From: Apium graveolens
Taxonomy: Eukaryota > Streptophyta > Magnoliopsida > Apiales > Apiaceae
Direction of reading: 5' to 3'
Assembly (NCBI RefSeq): GCF_009905375.1
Contig: NC_133653.1
Location: 96,088,609-96,152,608, forward strand
Length of the DNA: 64,000 nucleotides
Shown here: positions 57,361 through 64,000 of the stretch, in pieces
Layout of the letters: each line of letters starts with the position of its first letter
How positions within the stretch are numbered: position 1 is the stretch's first letter
Notes under the pieces: model-generated
What the model saw: the letters and a program-made list of their open reading frames with translations, nothing else
What the model was told of the DNA's origin: nothing
The model's database searches: none
Position numbers and translations under genes: made by a program

Positions 57361-59326
57361 ATGGCCAACCCATTATATGTTCAGATTCTCAAGAATGGCC
57401 CTTTCACCCCCATAGAAAGAGTTGAGGAATCTACAGATGGATACATGGTCATTCTAGCTCATTATGCCCCTAAGGATCCCTCACAGTACACTGAACCTGA
57501 AAAGGAGAAAGTATCTCTGTATAGTGGCTTGCAACTGACTTTAATAGAGTCACTTGACAATGTAATGTACAATAACATTATCAACTGTGACATAGCCAAA
57601 TATATCTGGGAGAAGATAAAAATTCTATGTGAAGGAACAGAGGAAGTTAGGTAAAACCAAAGAAGGATTTTGGTATCTTAGTAAGAGGGTTTTATGGCTA
57701 AACCAAAGGAAGGAATTACAAAAGTTTTTGAGAGGTTCAATAAATTGATTATTGACTTGCAGCTACATGATAAATATTATGAAGCTGAGGAGGTTAACCT
57801 AAAGTTCCTTCTAGCTCTTCTGGACCATCTTGAACTGGAAAATATCAACCATTAGAGAAGGAAGAGATCCAAGAAGAATGACTTTGGAAGTTCTATATGT
57901 AATCTTGAAAACTTATAAACTTGAGATGATGCAGAGAAAGTCATTGAAAGCACACCTTGGACATTTTGTTAATGGTTCTAGTGCTTTGATTGTACATGAC
58001 AGAGAAGAAAGTGAAGATGAGCAAGATAATCAAGTTCTAGTTATTTAAACTGGGGAACAAAAGAACAAAGGACCTCAGAAGCAAGTTGTGTTGAAGCTGG
58101 AGGAAGATGAATACTACACCTTGGATGAGCTAGATGAAATGGCCCAATCCATGGCTTCCTTGGCTGGGAAATTCTCCGACATAAGAGTCAAGAAGGCAAG
58201 GTTTTTCAAAGAAAAGGGACAATCTTCCAATAACAACAATTGAAAACCAAAAGCTCAGTATAATTCAGCTAGTAAAGGTGGCTACAAAACAGGATATATG
58301 GACAAATCAAAGATAAGGTGCTTCAACTGTGACGAGTTGGGTCACTTTGCTACTAAATGCAGGAAGTCCAAAAAGGTGAAGAAGGATAAAGCTTACTTGG
58401 AATTAGAATCAAGTTATGAAGCTTTCTTGAAGAAATAGTCTAGAAAAGCCTATATTGCAGAAGGGAAGAGTTGGGATGACACTGATAATGATGATGAGGA
58501 TGAAGAAGTTGGAAACTATGCACTAATGGCTTTTGAGCATAAAAAAGCACCCACTTCAAAATCAGAGGTACCAACTCTAACCACTATTAATTTAAATGCT
58601 AGTCAATATAAAAACACTGTGGAAAAGATGAGTTTAAAGATGTTTCATTTATACACTAGCATGGTAGCAGCTATTGAGGAGGTCAGCAGGCTAACAAAAT
58701 ATAATGAGAAGCTTGAGAGGGAGAAGCAAAAACTTGATCTGCTGCTTATGGAGCTTGACACAGTCAAACAAGAAAATGAATATCTGAAAAACAAGCTAAA
58801 GTGTGCTAGTGAAATTAAAGCGGTGTTGAGGGAAAAGTTGGAAAAGAATGAATTGGAACTAAAATCTTACAGGAATGCATCTGAGTTGGTTGGTTTGTAT
58901 CATGAGAAGAATAAGACATGTGCTAACATAGCTATTGGTCTTGATTATGATACTTTGAACATCAACAAGAAAGTGGTAGGTGATAAAGGAAAAGCAGCTG
59001 AAACTGAAGATGTCCCAGCTATGCTGAGAAAGGTTGGTTCACCTATATTCAAAGTATGTGAAGTAAATTTTAGTGAAGAAGAGTTGATCATAAAGTAAGA
59101 AATTTCTGATGAAGACAATGAAAAGAAAAATGCTGAAATAACTCCAACTTCCAAAGTTGAAATTGAAAAGAAGCCCATGATCAACCAGGATTCCAAAACA
59201 CCTGTCAAGGAAGTTAAAATTGAAGATGCAAGAAAGAAGAAGAATATAAATGGGAAGATTTGGATAAACAAAAGCAAAACTTTGCATTTGTTGCAGATGC
59301 TCCAAGAAAATAATGACAAAAGCTAA
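57361..59326 (+). pseudogene. gag of E (Sirevirus-like copia)
   Basis: ATG 57361 begins MANPLYVQILKNG. The frame breaks near 57650, where the gag core continues in other frames (MAKPKEGITKVFERF near 57692), and again at stops near 58048 and 58243. A CCHC knuckle CFNCDELGHFATKC lies near 58320. From 58526 to 59098 the frame is open with a coiled-coil stretch (KLEREKQKLDLLLMELD near 58709). After a stop at 59096 the text continues in the same frame to FVADAP-like sequence near 59300, read in another frame. Pol is missing. Confidence 0.8.
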
Positions 59327-59755
59327 TGAATGCCTATTCAGCTCCTATCTCTTTTACGGATGTCTGGTAGTAGGGTATTCGTACAACGAAAGGTGGTGTT
59401 TACTATTTTTGTGTTATCTGATTAGTTGTAATCACCATTGCATGCAAAGGCTAAGAACAATGACTTTGAATGAAGCAGTAATGAAGTTAAAATCCCATGT
59501 TTGTCTCATATAGTTAATTCAATCACTTTTATTCTTAGTTAATTGCATATTAGTTTAATCTTAGTTATAAACATCACAACTTGTTATTGTCTTAGCATTG
59601 AGCAATAGCCATACCATTGTTGCATTGGTGCATAATCTTGAATTAACCTAAACTTGTCCCTGTGGGAACGAATCTGATTTATATCTTATACCACTTGCGA
59701 ACGCGTACACTTGCCTGTAATTTTAGCACGTATTTTCGCCCTAACAAAGGGATGC
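59327..59755 (+). repeat. Probable LTR-end remnant of another gypsy family (Athila/Tat-like)
   Basis: The stretch with GTCCCTGTGGGAACGA, CCACTTGCGAACGCGTACAC and a final CACGTATTTTCGCCC resembles the LTR ends of Athila/Tat elements as I know them. The GGCGCC primer region that should follow is absent; transposon sequence of the minus strand follows instead. No gene is seen in 59327-59755. Confidence 0.35.
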
Positions 59756-59843
59756 AGTCAAACTTTCATAGAATGAGTAGGGATCATTTGCATTTTCTTC
59801 ATTGTACTTGCAAGCTCCTTCCACTGGCTTGCTAACAACCTTT

Positions 59844-60291
59844 TTACAAAGGTGAGTTAGATGATTTACAGAACCACAACTCATCCAAGGTGATGGCGTT
59901 CACCTGTTCGTTAACTTCCCTCTTTCTTGGATTGGCTTCTGTATCACTCGAAAGCGTTCCTGGTAGTCGATGCATCTGCTCCATTGGTTCGATAGTGTTA
60001 TCAACGACATTGTCAAGATAAAAATCAACATTTTCACCGTCTGCAGCTCCTGCAGTTAATGAACACAAGTCCACATCATTGGCCACCAACTGCCACCCCC
60101 TGCTTATCAACTTCTCTCACATAAATCCCTCCAATTTCTGAATATTCAAGGTCATCCTTGAAATAATCCATCAATACAGGGTACGAAAACCTATCTACTT
60201 CGATATTCCTTATAACTAGTTCTTTACCACCGACATACCATGTAGGCAGAAACTCACCATGGTGGTACAACCTGAGATTTATGTATTCCAT
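59844..60291 (-). pseudogene. PB1-like domain ORF of a plant DNA transposon
   Basis: From ATG 60291 (MEYINLRLYHHGEF) the frame has a PB1-like fold signature (WYVGGKELVIRNIEVDRFSY). A one-base shift in a run of G near 60098 moves it to a second frame (WQLVANDVDLCSLTAG) that ends at 59844. The ATG directly follows TTTTTTGTAGG, a good 3' splice site, so an upstream exon may exist. Such N-terminal domains occur in Mutator-like transposase genes. It lies 390 bases downstream of the CACTA gene on the same strand, so a second CACTA gene is the alternative. Confidence 0.5.
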
Positions 60292-60680
60292 CCTACAAAA
60301 AATTGAGAAAGTATAATTAGATGAAAGCATTAAAATAATCTGACACATGGCACTTAATTAAAAAACACTTAAAAATAAACACTTAAACATATAGCAGTAC
60401 ATTACATTAAAAGAGCAGTATGCAAGTCAATAAATTTAATAATGCTCTAAATTAAGAACCGATCGCATAAAGAGCAGGGCAGATTTAAAACTAACGGAAC
60501 ATTATATTAAGAACAAGTTAATTAATTAAAAGAAAATACATTAAAATATGATAAATTAGGCAATTAAGAAGTCACTTCATTAACAGTTGATACATCAGAA
60601 ACTAGGCCCTTAACAGTTACATATTTCGAATTACAAATTTAAGTAGTTTCTTTATTTATTCTAGTCTTGATGGGGACTTG
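60292..60680. other. AT-rich spacer between two transposon ORFs
   Basis: No ORF, repeat or terminal inverted repeat of the CACTA type seen. It may hold an intron of the downstream ORF. Confidence 0.5.
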
Positions 60681-63600
60681 TCATGTTGGGACATCATCTC
60701 TGCACAAGTTAATATCCGTGTCTGTTTCTAGAGGAACACTAGTGTGTAAATCATGTAAAACTGGATCCTCGGATTCTTCATTTACATTTTCAGCTTCGAC
60801 ATCGCACCAATCCATTGGCAATTTCTTTATAACATTATACATCATCTTTTCAGTAGGATCTTCTACGTTGAAGACTTGCTGCACCTGTGAAGCTAGCACA
60901 TATGGATCAGACTTCTGACATAATTTGTTAAAATTGACTCGAGTTAACCCATATAGATCTTTCTCTTCCTTATACCATCAACACTTGAACACTACTACAT
61001 AAAATTCTCCCCAATACTCAACTTCAAAAATCTCTTCAATTGCTCCATAGTAATTGACATCGCTTACCAGTGGATTTTGATCTTTTGAACTAGCAAAGCT
61101 AGTAGTCAAAGCAGTTAGAAATACCCCACTATTTTGGGTTGTACATTTAGCATCTCGGTACTTTGTATGGAATCGATATCCGTTAAGTACATAACCACTA
61201 TACTTCTTCGCTGATTGATTAGGGCCCATTGCAAGCACTTCCAATTCATTTAAAATGTTCTCTTTTTTTCTGACGTCCCCCTTCATCCATTTCCAAAAAT
61301 CTTCAGAATGTTCTCTCTCACGATTGTATCTTTTTGACTTGGCTTGTCCTTCTATTAAGAGTCGATGCTCCCTACAACAATTACCTAGTTAAAAATAAAG
61401 ACAAAACATGTTCTAATTGTATAACAGTTAAACATAATTAGTAGCTAGAATCTTACTCGATTAAATTATTAATTTCTTTATTCCCGCAGTTGAACAGAAT
61501 ATAACGATGAATAGCCATCTATTCAACTTCAACTAAATTCACAGCCTTTCCATCTTTATTTATGCGTGAACCAATAGGAAATTCAACTTTTTTTGGAAAA
61601 CTTTCAAATTTTGCAGCCTTGGTAATTTTTGATCCTCCATGGCCACCTAAGAATCTTGAACAAAATATCAAGTATTCTTCGTCCAGGTAACCCTCGGCGA
61701 TATATCCCTCTGGTTTAGATCTATTCCGCACATAATATCTCAATTTATTTAAATAGCGCTCAACTGGCCACATGCTTCGAACATGTGCCGGTCCACCAAA
61801 TTTAATTTATTGGCACAAGTGAATCAAAAGGTGGACCATCACATTAAAAAAAGCCTGAATGAATATAGTCTCAAATTGACAAATAATTTTAATTATTTCT
61901 GTTTGCAGCCTCTTAAGATCACTTAAGTCGATGACTTTACTCCAAATACCTCTTAAAAAGGCCCCTAATCTGATAAAAGGGACTGCAACCTCCAGTTTCA
62001 AAGATTTCTTCACTGCAAATTGTAATAAGTAGTGCATGAAAAAGTGAGCATCATGACTCTTATAGCCAGATACCTTTCTCTCCTTCATGTGCACACACCG
62101 GTTGATATTAGAGGCACTTCCATACGGAAATTTAGCATTTTTAAGGATAGAGCAGAATAAATCTTTCTCTTTATTTGTCATGTCGAATATCGGAGGCCCT
62201 TATTTCAAGGTGTTTCCCGTCACTTGATAGAACAGGATGGAGGACCTTTTTGATGCCAAGTTCTTGCAAATCTAGATGAGCTTCTATATGGTCTTTCATT
62301 TTTCCGACAATATTGAGCAATGTGCCAAGTACTTTATCGCACACATTCTTCTCGATGTGCATAACATCAAGGTTATGTCGAGAAACATTGTGCTTTCAGT
62401 AAGGCAGATCAAAGAATATTGATTTTTTCTTGAAAGGCGAATTTGACTTAATCTTATTTTTTTGGCGCTTTCTTTTCTTCTCTGGTTTCTTCCCCCCAAA
62501 ATAATTTACAAAGCCTACCAATAATTCTTCAATGTCTGTTCCAGTTAGAATCTCTGGACAACCTCTCAATTCAATTTGACCATTAAATTTTCTTTTATCA
62601 AGCCTCCATGAGTGTTCGGGATCGAGAAATCTCCTATGGTCCATGTAACACATTTTCCGACTATGTTTTAAGTACATAGAGGATGTTTCATAATTGCAAA
62701 CTGGACAAGCTAGTCTGCCTTTTGTGCTTCATCCAAATAGCATTACTAGCCCGGGAATATCACCGATTGTCCAAAGCAAAGAAGCGCGCAAGTTGAAAGT
62801 ATGGTCAATAAGAGCATCATAATCTCAATGCCTACTTCCCATACCTCATTCAGTTCAACAATTAAAGGCTACATGAAGACATCTATATTATTCTTCGGAG
62901 ACTCTGGACCAGATATGAGTGTCGAGAGAATTAGATTCTCCTGCTTCATAAACAGCCAGGAGGGAAGGTTGTAGTTAACCAAAATAATTGGCCAATACTA
63001 TGACTTATGTTCATAGTACAAAAAGGATTGAAACCATCAATGGCTAGGCCCAATATGATGTTTCTATTCTAGGATGAAAATTAAGGATAACGAGCATCCA
63101 ATGCCTTCCAAGCCTCTGCATCAGCGGGATGTCGAGGTTTGCCATCCTTTTTTCGACCTTTTGCATGCCATAACATCAGTTCTGATAACTCTTTGCTCAT
63201 AAAAATGCGTTGCAACCTTTTTTGAGTGGAAAGTAGCGCATCACATTTGTCGGGACCTTGTGAATTAACTTCTTCTAATTATTGTCCCCGATGCCTTTTT
63301 TTTCCACTACGACCCACCTTGAAGCACCGCAAGTTTTACAATTTTCTTTTTTTTTCATTTTCAGCCCAAAACAGCATACAATTATTGGGGCAGGCGTGTA
63401 TCCTTTGATAATCGAGCCCTAAATCTTTAATAACATTCTTTGCCGCATTAAAAGATAAAGGAATGTGTGCTTCTGTAAAAGCATCTTTTATCAGCTCTAA
63501 TAAATCCCCGAACCCCGACTCCGAAATCCCATGAATGCACTTTAAAGAGTACAGCCTAATGATAAAATTTAAGTGGGAAAATTTTTCGCAGCCCGGATAT

Positions 63601-64000
63601 AAGGGCTATTTTCCCTCTTCAAGATTGCCATAAAATTTTTTGGCATCATCATTCGGTCCAGTAGTATCATTAGTACGATGGAACATCACGTCCAAATTAT
63701 CTCCGAAGGTAAAGGAATCTTCAAAACCCATATTTCTGCCCGTTCAATATCTATCCTATGATCTTTGCTCGAAACCTCACAAATCCAATTCGCATACAAT
63801 GGACAAGGGCCGTGGAAAATAAGATGATCATAAATAAGATCTTGAGTATGCCACTTGCCATTTCTACAATTCTTACAAGGGCACAATATTTCATCGCCTA
63901 CGGAAAATTTGGGAAATGCATTTTCTAAAAAATCCTTTATCCCCTTAATGTAAGGTGTACTGTATTTTGGAAGGGTTATCCATTGACTTAGATCATCGTC
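60681..64000 (-). pseudogene. CACTA (En/Spm) TNP2-type transposase, C-terminal part and most of the core
   Basis: Read on the minus strand, the gene enters from the right edge. The transposase-associated zinc region has CPCKNCRNGKWHTQD near 63880. The Tnp2 core follows in broken frames to about 62400 (ACPVCNYETSS near 62710), with the signature MHIEKNVCD near 62360. A frameshift near 62180 leads into the DUF4218-type region (CVHMKERKVSGYKSHDAHFF; then MWPVERYLNKLRYYVRNRS near 61773). After an in-frame TAG at 61519 and an intron at 61372-61456, the DUF4216-type end follows (YSGYVLNGYRFHTKYRD near 61195) with a TGA at 60978. The stop is at 60681. The enzyme cuts and joins CACTA ends; this copy is dead. 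Confidence 0.88.
61372..61456 (-). other. Intron in the CACTA transposase gene
   Basis: 85 bases with GTAAGA donor (from 61456) and TTGTTGTAG acceptor (ending at 61372). Protein similarity runs up to both sides in one continuous reading. Confidence 0.65.

Larger units (their letters stand above)
55918..59326 (+). mobile_element. Copia element E, truncated (LTR and gag only)
   Basis: E has a 1.3-kb 5' LTR, an exact primer site and a gag gene related in layout to that of C. Protease, integrase, RT and the 3' LTR are absent; recognisable gag ends near 59311. The deletion or later rearrangement is not dated. Confidence 0.75.

Noticed and set aside
63226..63408. Plus-strand ORFs in the CACTA region (60667, 63226, 63640)
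   Set aside because: Antisense shadows of the transposase coding sequence.

Overview
The window is intergenic plant nuclear DNA. I found no host gene, rRNA or tRNA gene. Almost all of it is nested LTR retrotransposons, followed on the right by smaller repeats and part of a CACTA (En/Spm) transposase gene. The Tekay-type Ty3/gypsy chromoviruses with LTRs near 4 kb, the Sirevirus-type copia element with a third ORF, primer sites matching initiator tRNA-Met, and the CACTA and MITE remnants all indicate a flowering plant, probably a eudicot with a large genome. An Apiales-like origin is only a guess.

Layout of the nest: host element H (Tekay-like gypsy, + strand) runs from 4164 to 54823. Its 5' LTR is broken by copia element A, which enters from the left edge and ends at 4163. 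Its integrase gene is broken by a second gypsy element B (11777-24956, + strand). Its 3' LTR is broken by Sirevirus-like copia C (27838-53173, + strand). C's gag gene is itself broken by a third Tekay element D (30353-43829, - strand). Three of the insertions are proved by exact 5-bp target-site duplications: CACCC for B, GTCGG for C and AAAAT for D. Counting mismatches by eye on LTR samples gives roughly 4% between the LTRs of H and of C, and roughly 2% for B and D. That order agrees with the nesting.

D is the best preserved element: a 1537-residue gag-pol polyprotein without a stop, both LTRs, primer site, polypurine tract and target-site duplication. H, A, B and C carry stops, frameshifts or deletions. 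B is unusual because its LTRs are young-looking while its interior is badly decayed, which suggests it was copied in trans. All three Tekay elements have an extra reading frame between the primer site and gag, here called the leader ORF. C keeps a third ORF of about 1147 codons in one frame with only three nonsense codons.

Right flank (54824-64000): a GAGCCGAGC-rich repeat with an AT-rich centre, a small MITE with CTT target duplication, a truncated copia element E (LTR plus gag only, with a repeat-rich LTR), a likely LTR remnant of another gypsy family, a PB1-like transposon ORF and a decayed CACTA TNP2 transposase gene (- strand) that runs off the right edge.
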